Virus record (IMG/VR): IMGVR_UViG_3300025543_000258
Coordinates: 1-21,531 of that record
Direction: 5' to 3' (one strand)
DNA: 21,531 nt
DNA from: a virus
Shown: piece by piece, positions 5,371-12,916 of the stretch
Numbering within the stretch: position 1 is the stretch's first letter
Layout: each line of letters opens with the position of its first letter
Program-made: the position numbers and the translations under genes
Notes under the pieces: generated by a model
What the model saw: only the letters and a program-made list of their open reading frames with translations
Told to the model about the DNA's origin: nothing
Databases searched by the model: none

Positions 5371-6911
5371 TGGACAAACTAGCTAAACAATATATCCAAC
5401 GCTATCAGAAAGCTAAAGGCTTTCGGGAGCAATGGGTTCCGTTGTTTGAAGAATGCTATGAGTATGCTCTTCCACAACGCGAGTCGTTTTATTCGGAAAC
5501 CCCCGGTGAACGCCGTGACGACAAAATTTTTGACGAGACCGCAGTTGTGGGTGTCCAAGAGTTTGCCAGTCGATTGCAGTCTGGCATTGTTCCTAACTTT
5601 GCTCGATGGGCAGATCTTATGTCTGGTAGCGAAGTGCCAAAGGATCAGCGCGAAGAGATCGACAACCAGCTTGACGATGTAACTGATTACGTTTTTGAGG
5701 TGTTGCAGAACTCTAACTTTAGCCAAGAGGTGCATGAGTCGTTCATGGACTTGGCTGTTGGCACAGGTATTCTCTGTGTCGAAGAGGGTGATGCAATTAA
5801 TCCTATTAATTTCAGTGCGATACCCTTACCTCATGTCGTGCTAGACACTGGACCTGACGATAAAATCGACCACGTTTATCGTGAGCGTAAGAAGGTTAAG
5901 TACGACCAGCTATCTGAGTTGTATCCCAACGCTACCTTTGATCCTAAAGTTATGGCTCAGATGGGTAAAGAAGCAACCACTACTGTTCTTGAGCTTGTCT
6001 GCAAAGACTATTCAAAGAAAAATCAGGATGCTTACTTTCACTATGCGATCTGCATGAACACTGAGACAGTGCTTTACTATAAAGAGATATCTGGACTTGG
6101 AGCAAACCCATTTATTTGTTTCCGCTGGTCTAAGTGCGCGGGTGAAATCTATGGTCGTGGCCCACTAATCAACGCTCTGTCTGCTATTAAGACAACCAAT
6201 CTAACTATTGAGTTAATTCTTGAGAACGCTCAAATGGCTATATCTGGTGTCTATCAAATTGATGACGATGGCGTCATTAACCCTGATACGATCCAACTTG
6301 TTCCTGGTTCAATCATTCCTAAAGCTATGGGTTCTGCTGGCTTGCAGCCAATCCAAGCAGCAGGTAGCTTTGATGTAGCTCAGCTTGTGCTAAGCGATAT
6401 GCGCCTTAACATTAAACGCGCTCTTTACAATGACATGCTTGGCAATCCAGATCGAACACCAGCTACTGCGACTGAAGTTGCAGAACGTATGGCCGACCTG
6501 TCTCGGCGCATGGGGTCTGCCTTTGGTAGATTGCAGGCAGAGCTTGTGCAGCCATTGTTGCAACGAGTTATCTATATCTTAAAGAAGCAGGGTCGCATTG
6601 AGGTTCCTTCAATTAATGGCCGTGAAGTTAAGATTCGGTCTGTATCTCCGCTTGCTCAAGCCCAAGCTAACCAAGACATCTCAAGCATTGCACGGTTCTT
6701 GGAGCTTGTTGGTGGCGTGTTTGGCCCAGAGATGTTGCAGCTTCTTATTGACGGTGAGCAAACAGCAGCGCATCTTGCTAAGAAGTTTGGTGTGCCTGAG
6801 AGCTTGATCCGCGATGAGAATCAACGCAAGCAGATAGCAGCGATGGCGCAGCAGATGGCACAGCAGCAACAGCAACAGCAAATGGGAGCGCCTGTTGAAC
6901 AACAAGGTTAA
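5370..6911 (+). CDS. Portal (head-tail connector) protein, T7 gp8-like
   Basis: Forms the dodecameric ring at one capsid vertex through which DNA enters and leaves and on which the tail is built. The 513-residue sequence follows the T7-type connector family: N-terminal helix with YALPQRESFYSETPGERRDDKIFD-like start (about 30-53), a FASRLQSGIVP segment (about 65-75), the wing domain, the RTPATATEVAERMADLSRRMG stretch typical of these connectors (about 363-383) and a Gln-rich tail. T7 gp8 is 536 residues, close to this. Starts at TAATG over the previous gene; the CAG/CAA repeat at 6861-6881 encodes the poly-Gln tail. It directly precedes the scaffold block, as in T7. Confidence 0.95.
   Translation: MDKLAKQYIQRYQKAKGFREQWVPLFEECYEYALPQRESFYSETPGERRDDKIFDETAVVGVQEFASRLQSGIVPNFARWADLMSGSEVPKDQREEIDNQLDDVTDYVFEVLQNSNFSQEVHESFMDLAVGTGILCVEEGDAINPINFSAIPLPHVVLDTGPDDKIDHVYRERKKVKYDQLSELYPNATFDPKVMAQMGKEATTTVLELVCKDYSKKNQDAYFHYAICMNTETVLYYKEISGLGANPFICFRWSKCAGEIYGRGPLINALSAIKTTNLTIELILENAQMAISGVYQIDDDGVINPDTIQLVPGSIIPKAMGSAGLQPIQAAGSFDVAQLVLSDMRLNIKRALYNDMLGNPDRTPATATEVAERMADLSRRMGSAFGRLQAELVQPLLQRVIYILKKQGRIEVPSINGREVKIRSVSPLAQAQANQDISSIARFLELVGGVFGPEMLQLLIDGEQTAAHLAKKFGVPESLIRDENQRKQIAAMAQQMAQQQQQQQMGAPVEQQG
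6861..6881 (+). repeat. CAG/CAA trinucleotide run
   Basis: A short run of CAG and CAA codons encoding the poly-Gln tail of the portal protein. Such runs vary in length easily. Confidence 0.6.
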
Positions 6912-7155
6912 CATTGGCAGGGACGGCTTTCAGCGCCCTGCCGACAAAGACGTTGAAATCAGTAAGAATATTGCTGAGATATTCTCGACACCGACTGGGA
7001 AGGAAGTGTTGAGTTACTTGCGGTCCGTAACCATTGAAATGGTTCACGGTCCTAACGTGACAACGGAGGAGTTGAGACACGTTGAAGGCCAGCGGTACAT
7101 TGTTGGCCTTATCGAACAGCGTATCTCACATGCACATAGGAGCAAAAATAAATGA
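6895..7155 (+). CDS. Small structural-module protein, 86 residues
   Basis: Starts at TTG 6895, 17 bases inside the portal gene; the choice is supported by GGGAG six bases upstream. The sequence has FSTPTGKEVLSYLRSVTIE (about 31-49) and LRHVEGQRYIVGLIEQRI (about 61-78), a pattern shared by a family of small proteins placed between portal and scaffold genes of many tailed phages, some annotated Bbp19-like; I am unsure of the family name. Function unproven. The stop region overlaps the scaffold start by four bases. Confidence 0.75.
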   Translation: MNNKVNIGRDGFQRPADKDVEISKNIAEIFSTPTGKEVLSYLRSVTIEMVHGPNVTTEELRHVEGQRYIVGLIEQRISHAHRSKNK

Positions 7156-7895
7156 GTGAAGAAGTTGAAGGTCAAGTAGAAACGCAGGAAAGTGACGCAA
7201 CGTCACGGGACTATGTTATTGAAAGTGACGTAACGTCACAAGATAGACCGGACTGGTTGCCTGAAAAATATAAAACTGGTGAAGACTTAGCCAAGGCTTA
7301 CTCTGAGTTATCATCTAAGCTAGGCGCTAAAGAAGAGGATATTCGCAGCGGTTTACTTGAAGAGCTACAGGCAGAAGCATTTAGCAGCCGCCCTGATAGT
7401 GCTGGTGATTACGAGCTACCTGACATCATTGACCCAGAAGCCTCTGTAGACAATGAGCTTTTGAAGTGGTGGTCTGATCATGCGTTTGAAAACGGATTCT
7501 CACAAGAAGAGTTTAAGCAGGGCATCGAGATGTATGCTCAGTCCGTTGGTACGGAAAGCGGTCCTGACCTAGAGGCAGAGGCAGCAAAGCTAGGTGAAAA
7601 TGCAGATACTCGTATTGAGGCTGCATCTATGTTCGCTAGTAAGTTCTTTCCAGAAGAATCTATGCCAGCAATCGAGCGTATGTGCGAAAGCCATGAAGGC
7701 ATTCTTGCGCTAGAGGCTATACAAGAAGCACTAAAAGGTGGATCATTTGCTGGGAATACTCAGCCAACAGCGGGACTGAGTAGGGAAAAGCTCACGGAGA
7801 TGATGAATGATCCAAGATATTACAGTCAAAGAGACCGAGACCCAAACTTTGTACGGGAAGTCGACGCTGGCTTCAAACAGGTCTACCGAGATTAA
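7152..7895 (+). CDS. Capsid scaffolding protein, T7 gp9-like
   Basis: Guides assembly of the capsid shell and leaves or is degraded afterwards. The 247-residue product is acidic, has a disordered N-terminus, then DRPDWLPEKYKTGEDLAKAY (about 31-50), a signature of podovirus scaffolds, and ends in a helical C-terminus with a charged tail, the usual shell-binding end. T7 gp9 is 307 residues. AGGAG sits nine bases before the ATG. Two copies of a 15-bp palindrome lie in the 5' part (7192-7239) and encode ESDATS and ESDVTS. The last 89 bases overlap the next gene, and a strong hairpin follows the stop. Confidence 0.88.
   Translation: MSEEVEGQVETQESDATSRDYVIESDVTSQDRPDWLPEKYKTGEDLAKAYSELSSKLGAKEEDIRSGLLEELQAEAFSSRPDSAGDYELPDIIDPEASVDNELLKWWSDHAFENGFSQEEFKQGIEMYAQSVGTESGPDLEAEAAKLGENADTRIEAASMFASKFFPEESMPAIERMCESHEGILALEAIQEALKGGSFAGNTQPTAGLSREKLTEMMNDPRYYSQRDRDPNFVREVDAGFKQVYRD
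7192..7206. promoter_or_regulatory. 15-bp palindrome GTGACGCAACGTCAC, candidate operator
   Basis: Differs from the copy at 1104-1118 only at the central base. It lies inside the scaffold gene, 18 bases before a further copy, and is embedded in the direct repeat GAAAGTGACGYAACGTCAC. Confidence 0.4.
7225..7239. promoter_or_regulatory. 15-bp perfect palindrome GTGACGTAACGTCAC, candidate operator
   Basis: Perfect dyad with a central A. Centre-to-centre spacing from the copy at 7192-7206 is 33 bases, about three helical turns, so two bound dimers would sit on the same face. Confidence 0.4.
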
Positions 7896-8406
7896 AATAC
7901 TAAAGCGGGGTGACTACTATCTCACCCCGTTTACTCTTGGCCATATAGATGAAGTGGCCGAGAATCTAAGCTCAGAGAATAAAAGAGAGATGGTTCTCCT
8001 TGGGCATACAGACATTAAGCAAGCACTGTTAGAAATGTATGAAACGTCTAGCGCGTACCTTTGCAGGCGCAATGATGACAGCTTTTTGATGGTTGGTGGG
8101 CTTTGGTACAATGATGATCAAGAGTCTCCTCAAATGTTCTCAATGTTTTCAGATGGTTTGAAGCAAAACTTTCACGCTATGGCGCGTGGATCTAAGCTAT
8201 TAGTTAACTTTTTCGATCAGAGCGAAACGTATATGAGCATGACAATCTTAGCAGATTATGAGGGAATGCTTAACTGGGCAGCGTGGCTAGGCTTTGAGGC
8301 TGTAGGGATACACCAAGTAGATGCGAACAAGTATGTTGATTTTGTGCGTTGCAATCCAGACAAAAAGATTGTTTACAATGAGGCACTACGGCCCGTAACG
8401 CACTGA
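7807..8406 (+). CDS. T7 gp13/GNAT-like internal virion protein
   Basis: The 199-residue product resembles the T7 gp13 (DUF2833-type) family, a GNAT-fold protein linked to virion assembly; the resemblance rests on FTLGHIDEVAENLSSEN near residue 42, a central GG-W strand pair, and MLNWAAWLGFEAVG near 160. Catalytic acetyltransferase motifs are not clear, so a structural role is more likely. The start at ATG 7807 overlaps the scaffold gene by 89 bases but has GGAG seven bases upstream; no standard start codon exists nearer the scaffold stop in this frame until well into the fold. The N-terminal 25 residues are therefore atypical. A hairpin (7903-7932) and the 11-mer TTTGTGCGTTG (8341-8351) lie within it. 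In T7, gp13 is after the tail-tube genes, not before the capsid gene. Confidence 0.65.
   Translation: MIQDITVKETETQTLYGKSTLASNRSTEIKILKRGDYYLTPFTLGHIDEVAENLSSENKREMVLLGHTDIKQALLEMYETSSAYLCRRNDDSFLMVGGLWYNDDQESPQMFSMFSDGLKQNFHAMARGSKLLVNFFDQSETYMSMTILADYEGMLNWAAWLGFEAVGIHQVDANKYVDFVRCNPDKKIVYNEALRPVTH
7903..7932 (+). repeat. Strong hairpin just after the scaffold stop
   Basis: AAGCGGGGTGA pairs with TCACCCCGTTT around an 8-base loop (10 Watson-Crick pairs and one G-T). It begins eight bases after the scaffold stop codon and lies inside the gp13-like frame. Only three T residues follow, so it may act as a partial terminator, an RNA-processing or stabilising stem, or a ribosome pausing element. 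Confidence 0.5.
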
Positions 8407-8417
8407 AAGGCCCGAAA

Positions 8418-8455
8418 GGACACCCTTGCTGACGTGAAAGAGCGGACACCCGTTG
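8418..8455 (+). repeat. Direct repeat GGACACCC in the capsid gene leader
   Basis: GGACACCCTTG (8418-8428) and GGACACCCGTTG (8444-8455) are spaced 26 bases apart in the 78-base gap before the capsid gene. AAGGA precedes the capsid start. The pair could be binding sites for a regulator or part of a leader RNA; no promoter boxes are obvious. Confidence 0.35.
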
Positions 8456-8484
8456 AATCGTAACTTCATCTAAGGACTGATAAA

Positions 8485-9294
8485 ATGGCTAATACTATCG
8501 ACCAAGCCTTCATCAAGCAGTTCGAAACAGAAGTACATTTGGCGTATCAGCGTATGGGGTCTAAGCTCCGCAATACTGTTCGTTCGTCAAACGTCACTGG
8601 TTCGGTTGCTCGTTTCCAAGTAATTGGTAAAGGCGCTGCAAACACTAAAACTCGTAACGGTGATGTCACCGCTATGGAACTCGTACACACCAATGTCGAA
8701 GCTACTATGGCTGACTTTTACGCTCCAGAGTACATCGACAAGCTAGACGAATTGAAGATCAACATTAATGAGCGTCAAGCTGTAGCACAATCTGCTGCTG
8801 CCGCTCTGGGTCGCAAGACAGATGAGATCCTTATTACAGCTATGGATGCTGGTGCAAACTCAACTCAGATCGCTGACACCGCTGGTGCATTGGTCAAGGC
8901 TGACTTGCTTACATTGTTCTCCACATTCGGCGCAGCCGACATTCCAGAAGATGGCCAACGCTATCTTGCTATGTCTCCTGCTGGTTTTGCTGACTTGTTC
9001 TCTATCAACGAGTTTGCATCGTCCGACTATGTAGGGCCACAGAACCTGCCATTCGCAGGCGGCATGACAATGAAAGAGTTCTTGGGCTTCAAGATCTTCT
9101 CAACGTCTGCTGTAGCTGGTGGTAAGAACTTTGCGTATCACACATCCTCAATTGGTCTTGGCATTAACGCCGATGTGACTACTGAGGTAAACTATGTACC
9201 GCAAAAAGTATCACACCTTGCAACTTCTATGATGTCCATGGGCGCTGTCGTTATTGATGACGACGGTATCTATGAAGTCTTAGATAACAACTAA
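8485..9294 (+). CDS. Major capsid protein
   Basis: Forms the icosahedral shell (HK97 fold expected). The 269-residue product starts MANTIDQAFIKQFETEVHLA, a form typical of T7-like and marine podovirus capsid proteins, with AYQRMGSKLRNTV near 20-32, a central Ala-rich spine-type helix (SAAAALGRKTDEILITAMDAGA) and a C-terminal half rich in Gly and beta-type segments (GGMTMKEFLGFKIFSTSAV). It is shorter than T7 gp10A (345). AAGGA seven bases before the ATG fits high expression, and a hairpin closes the gene. Codons look more uniform than in neighbours, as usual for a highly expressed gene. Position directly after scaffold and before tail-tube A supports the call. Confidence 0.92.
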   Translation: MANTIDQAFIKQFETEVHLAYQRMGSKLRNTVRSSNVTGSVARFQVIGKGAANTKTRNGDVTAMELVHTNVEATMADFYAPEYIDKLDELKININERQAVAQSAAAALGRKTDEILITAMDAGANSTQIADTAGALVKADLLTLFSTFGAADIPEDGQRYLAMSPAGFADLFSINEFASSDYVGPQNLPFAGGMTMKEFLGFKIFSTSAVAGGKNFAYHTSSIGLGINADVTTEVNYVPQKVSHLATSMMSMGAVVIDDDGIYEVLDNN

Positions 9295-9301
9295 GTAGGG
9301 A

Positions 9302-9319
9302 GGGGGGCTTAGGCCCCCC
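9302..9319 (+). terminator. Hairpin after the capsid gene (terminator-like or SD-bridging)
   Basis: GGGGGGC pairs with GGCCCCCC's complement to give a 7-bp stem with a TTAG loop. It occupies the place of the T7 late terminator after gene 10 but lacks a T run. AGGGA lies immediately before it and eight bases separate it from the tail-tube A start, so when folded it would bring that Shine-Dalgarno to a normal distance. Confidence 0.45.
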
Positions 9320-9327
9320 GACTTCAA

Positions 9328-9912
9328 ATGCCAGATGTAGCAAACACACCCATCAAGATCTGCTCTCGCGCATCATTGCTTATCGGCGGTGATGTGATTC
9401 AGTCTTTTGATGATGGCACTGCGGAAGCAACAATTTGTGACGCAATGTACGAAGACATGGCCCGATCAGCTCTGACTAGTTCACGCTGGCGCTTTTCTAC
9501 TGACCAAGCCGTCTTAAACAGATTAACGGATGCGCCCTCTGGACGTTGGGACGCAGCTTACCAGCTTCCATCTGAGTCAATCATGCTTGTTGCGGTCACA
9601 GTGAATGACTTCCCAATCAAGTATGACACCTATGGCTCTAAGGTATTTTGCAATTCATCTGATACAGAGACCTTAGTTGCAGACTACATCTTCCGTGCTG
9701 ATGAGTCTGACTGGCCTCCCTATTTCGTTACTGCGGTTGAGTATATGATGGCTGGTGTTCTTGCTGTCTCTGCTGCGCGTGACTCTCAGCTTGCTAGCTT
9801 GATGGAGCAGAAAGCCAACTATCAGATGACACAAGCTAGACGCCTGCACTCTCAAACGCAGACAACGCGCAAGCTCAACACGTCGAGGTTTATTGCTGAA
9901 AGGCGAAGTTAA
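9328..9912 (+). CDS. Tail tubular protein A, T7 gp11-like
   Basis: Gatekeeper ring between portal and nozzle. The 194-residue length matches T7 gp11 (196). Family features include the opening IKICSRASLLIGGDVIQSFDDGTAEA (about 9-34), the SALTSSRWRFSTDQA segment (about 48-62) and DWPPYFVTAVEYMMA (about 127-141), all usual in this group. No ribosome site sits directly before the ATG; AGGGA is 27 bases upstream on the other side of a strong hairpin. The stop overlaps the tail-tube B start as TAATG. Confidence 0.92.
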   Translation: MPDVANTPIKICSRASLLIGGDVIQSFDDGTAEATICDAMYEDMARSALTSSRWRFSTDQAVLNRLTDAPSGRWDAAYQLPSESIMLVAVTVNDFPIKYDTYGSKVFCNSSDTETLVADYIFRADESDWPPYFVTAVEYMMAGVLAVSAARDSQLASLMEQKANYQMTQARRLHSQTQTTRKLNTSRFIAERRS

Positions 9913-12458
9913 TGCAGAAAGTTAGAGTCCCAATAAGTAGCTTTCAGTTTGGCGAAGTCAGCGATTCACTTATTAGCCGCAACGACACACCAATTCTCAA
10001 CTCCTCTGCACAGCGGGTTGAGAATTTTTTAGTATTACCAGAAGGCGGCTTGAGAAAGCGTCATGGCCTAAAGCATATACACGACTATGGCTTAACGTAT
10101 GATGCCAATGCTCCATACAAATCAGTCCTTACTTCGTTTATCTTTGACGATAATGAAGAGTATATTATCTCAATCGAACATGAAAAGCTCCGCGCATTTC
10201 GCTTGCTCTCGGATGGTTCAGTTAGCCTTGTAGCAACAGTTACATCTGACGTTAATTCTGCAACCCTGCCCTTCGACAAGGACTACGCAAATGAATACAC
10301 GTTTGCTCAATATGGCGATGTCATGTGGGTTTGCCACCCGCTCTTTGCATCTCGTTTGGTGACAAGAACTAGCTTAACTACCTTTGAGGTCAGCACTTTT
10401 TCTTTTGATACTCGCACTGATAACAAGAAGATTTATCAGCCTTACTATAATTTTCAAGCTCAAGGCATTGCTCTCGACCCGGCTGCTACAACAGGAACGG
10501 GTGTAAATGTTCGAGCCTATGCGATTATAGAAGCAGACGATGATGCTATTGCTACTGAGCAAAGTTCTGGAGTTGGGTCGCTTACTCTTGATGGTGTCTT
10601 GTCTTCAGGCGGGGTTGCAACACTAAGTACCCTTCAAAACCTTACGTTTACCAGCGGTGCTGGGGCCGACAATTCTTCAGTATATATTCAGATAAATGGC
10701 ACTAACAAAAATGGCACGACTGTTGGCGACAGTTTTTATGGCCCTGCGGCAGGTGCAACTGTAACTACTACTACAGAGTGGAGAACAGTTAACTATATTG
10801 ATATTAACTTTTCCTCCTGTACGGATCTAAGAGTTGGCGTTGGCAACAAAGATTATGATATCTCTTATTTTACGTCAGATCATGTAGGCGTTACTTTAAG
10901 ATACCATGAATCTGAAATGACAGTTACAAATTACTTTAGTCCTACAAATGTCAATGTAGATATTGTTGATACATTGAAGATTAGACTTGCTGTTCTTAAT
11001 CCACTTAGAACTATTGAGGGGTCTAGCACAGTAGAGGTTACACATCTTGATCACGGATTTTCTGGTGGTGAAACGATTGTTATCGAAGATGCCGCTGCTG
11101 TGGGGAGTATTAACACTGGCAACCTTAACGGCACACGAACTGTTGGCAGCATAATTGATGAGAACACTTACACCTTTACGGCTGGTGGTAATGCAAGCTC
11201 TTCAGAAGATGGCGGTGGATATGTAAAGATAGAAACACATGCGCCTACGACTGATTGGTATGAGCAGGCTTTCTCTGCTGTTCGTGGCTATCCTGCTGCT
11301 GTTTGCTTTCATGAAAACAGACTCGTGTTTGCTGGAACCTTAGCGCAGCCAGATACAATTTGGATGAGCCAGATAGGGAAATACTTTAACTTTGACGTAG
11401 GGGACGCAGAAGATACTGACTCGTTTGACTTGACCGCTGCAACAGGGCAGGTAAATGAGATTAGATACATGATCTCTAATCGTGATCTTCAAGTGTTTAC
11501 TGCATCTGGTGAGCTTTATGTTCCGACTTACTTGAACCAAGCCATCACGCCGACTAACGCCCAGATCAGGAAGCAGACACCATACGGCACTGAGTTTGTT
11601 CTCCCTGCCTCCATAGACGGCGCTACAGTCTTTGTTCAGCATGATGGCCACACTGTTAGGGAATATCTCTACACGGAGTCTGAGGACGCTTACACGGCCT
11701 CTGCGGTATCAACGCTGTCTGGACACCTAATACAGCACCCCACGTTTATGACTGTTGTGCATTCTGGCTTTGACTTAGCTGACTCGTATGCTTTCTTTGT
11801 CTTTAAAAGCGGAGAGGGCGCTTTGTTTTCTTCTAACCGTGCTGAGAAGAGAGCTTCATGGACTAGGGTTACTACGCCGGGAACATTCTCTAGCACAGTA
11901 GCAGTACATAACAGGCTCTTTGCAAACGTCCATGATGCTGATGGCAATCTTCAACTATGTGAGTTCTCTGAAGATGTTGGCTTAGACCTGTACCTATACA
12001 AAGCTGTCTCGACAAACACAGTAGACGTAAGCGATCTGTATAATAGCGGAGACGTTGTTGACGTTATTGGTGTTAAGAGTGGCAAGCAGTCTTATCTTGG
12101 AGAGCTTACTGTAACAGCAGGAGAAGAGGTTGACCTTACTCTTTACAGTGAGTCGGCATTTACCCATGCGTATGTAGGCAAAGCTTTTACAGCTAAGATA
12201 GTCAGCAACCCAATTGACGTAACGTCAGGTAATGGGCCTGTGACTGGTGATGTGCGTGGGATTAGCAACGTAATCCTAGACCTTAAAGGTGCTAGATCGT
12301 TTAAGATAAACAACCGATCCTTCTCTCCAGACAATGCGATTACTGGCAAGAAGGAAATACGGGTACTAGGCCATAGCAGAGACCCACAGGTAACTATCGA
12401 ACAGAAAGACCCACTACCGCTACAGGTCAATGGGCTAATAGCGGAGCTTGTATTGTAA
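9912..12458 (+). CDS. Tail tubular protein B (nozzle), T7 gp12-like
   Basis: Forms the tail nozzle below tail-tube A. The 848-residue product is near T7 gp12 (794). The N-terminus has the family hallmark: a FQFGEVSDSLISRNDTPI segment followed by SAQRVENFLVLPEGGLRKRHG (about 31-51), and the middle carries FHENRLVFAGT and PDTIWMSQIGKYFNF (about 466-493), also typical. Residues about 180-300 form a Gly/Ser/Thr-rich beta insertion. Start is within TAATG; the stop overlaps the next start the same way. A 13-bp match to the recurring palindrome core lies near the 3' end (12215-12227). Confidence 0.93.
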   Translation: MQKVRVPISSFQFGEVSDSLISRNDTPILNSSAQRVENFLVLPEGGLRKRHGLKHIHDYGLTYDANAPYKSVLTSFIFDDNEEYIISIEHEKLRAFRLLSDGSVSLVATVTSDVNSATLPFDKDYANEYTFAQYGDVMWVCHPLFASRLVTRTSLTTFEVSTFSFDTRTDNKKIYQPYYNFQAQGIALDPAATTGTGVNVRAYAIIEADDDAIATEQSSGVGSLTLDGVLSSGGVATLSTLQNLTFTSGAGADNSSVYIQINGTNKNGTTVGDSFYGPAAGATVTTTTEWRTVNYIDINFSSCTDLRVGVGNKDYDISYFTSDHVGVTLRYHESEMTVTNYFSPTNVNVDIVDTLKIRLAVLNPLRTIEGSSTVEVTHLDHGFSGGETIVIEDAAAVGSINTGNLNGTRTVGSIIDENTYTFTAGGNASSSEDGGGYVKIETHAPTTDWYEQAFSAVRGYPAAVCFHENRLVFAGTLAQPDTIWMSQIGKYFNFDVGDAEDTDSFDLTAATGQVNEIRYMISNRDLQVFTASGELYVPTYLNQAITPTNAQIRKQTPYGTEFVLPASIDGATVFVQHDGHTVREYLYTESEDAYTASAVSTLSGHLIQHPTFMTVVHSGFDLADSYAFFVFKSGEGALFSSNRAEKRASWTRVTTPGTFSSTVAVHNRLFANVHDADGNLQLCEFSEDVGLDLYLYKAVSTNTVDVSDLYNSGDVVDVIGVKSGKQSYLGELTVTAGEEVDLTLYSESAFTHAYVGKAFTAKIVSNPIDVTSGNGPVTGDVRGISNVILDLKGARSFKINNRSFSPDNAITGKKEIRVLGHSRDPQVTIEQKDPLPLQVNGLIAELVL
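12215..12227. promoter_or_regulatory. 13-bp core palindrome TGACGTAACGTCA
   Basis: The core of the GTGACGYWACGTCAC element, without the outer G/C pair, inside the tail-tube B gene. Being coding and shorter, it may be fortuitous. Confidence 0.2.
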
Positions 12459-12901
12459 TGTCTATAGGGCTTATTTTCAGCGTTATATCTGCGGCCTCAC
12501 AGGCGGCAGCAGGAGAAGCGGCTTATCAAGAGTCGTTGTTAAGTGGCTTTAGAATTACTGAAGTAGACAAGAAGCTACAGGAAACTGAAGCTAAGAACGC
12601 TGCAATGGTCAGACAGCAGGAAGCTGCAATGCTTGAAAGTGCAAATATTGCTGCGTTAAGCGCTACAGGCAGAGAGCTAAGTGGCTTAACTGTAGATAGA
12701 ATCTTAAAGAGAGACAAAGAAGTGCTGGGCGATGATATTAAATCAATTGCAAGAATGTCTTTGTTTAGACAATTGCAAGCAGACGCATCTGCATTTGCAG
12801 AGATTCGATCTGGCCGCAATCGACGTGCCGCTAGCAGAGTAAAGGCTCTTGGTACTCTTGTGTCTGGAATAGAAAATGCTGCAAAAACAGATGCGCCATA
12901 A
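12458..12901 (+). CDS. Internal virion protein, T7 gp14-like
   Basis: A 147-residue ejection protein by position and shape. It starts MSIGLIFSVISAASQAAAGE, a short hydrophobic Ala-rich segment (about 1-20) that could insert in a membrane, followed by an amphipathic Glu/Lys/Gln helix (about 30-65) and a basic helical C-terminus with RNRRAASRVKALG. T7 gp14 is 196 residues and forms the outer-membrane part of the ejection channel. Start is within TAATG over tail-tube B; AGGAGG after the stop serves the next gene. Sequence similarity to gp14 is not obvious by eye, so the call rests on order and architecture. Confidence 0.75.
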   Translation: MSIGLIFSVISAASQAAAGEAAYQESLLSGFRITEVDKKLQETEAKNAAMVRQQEAAMLESANIAALSATGRELSGLTVDRILKRDKEVLGDDIKSIARMSLFRQLQADASAFAEIRSGRNRRAASRVKALGTLVSGIENAAKTDAP

Positions 12902-12916
12902 GGAGGCTAGAATTAA

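Noticed and set aside
7880-7932. Programmed frameshift joining scaffold and gp13-like protein
   Set aside because: The stem after the stop is suggestive, but the second frame is +1 with no clear slippery site, and it has its own ATG with a good ribosome site.
8341-8406. Sigma-70 promoter for the capsid gene
   Set aside because: No paired -35 and -10 boxes at sensible spacing; only the repeated 11-mer stands out.
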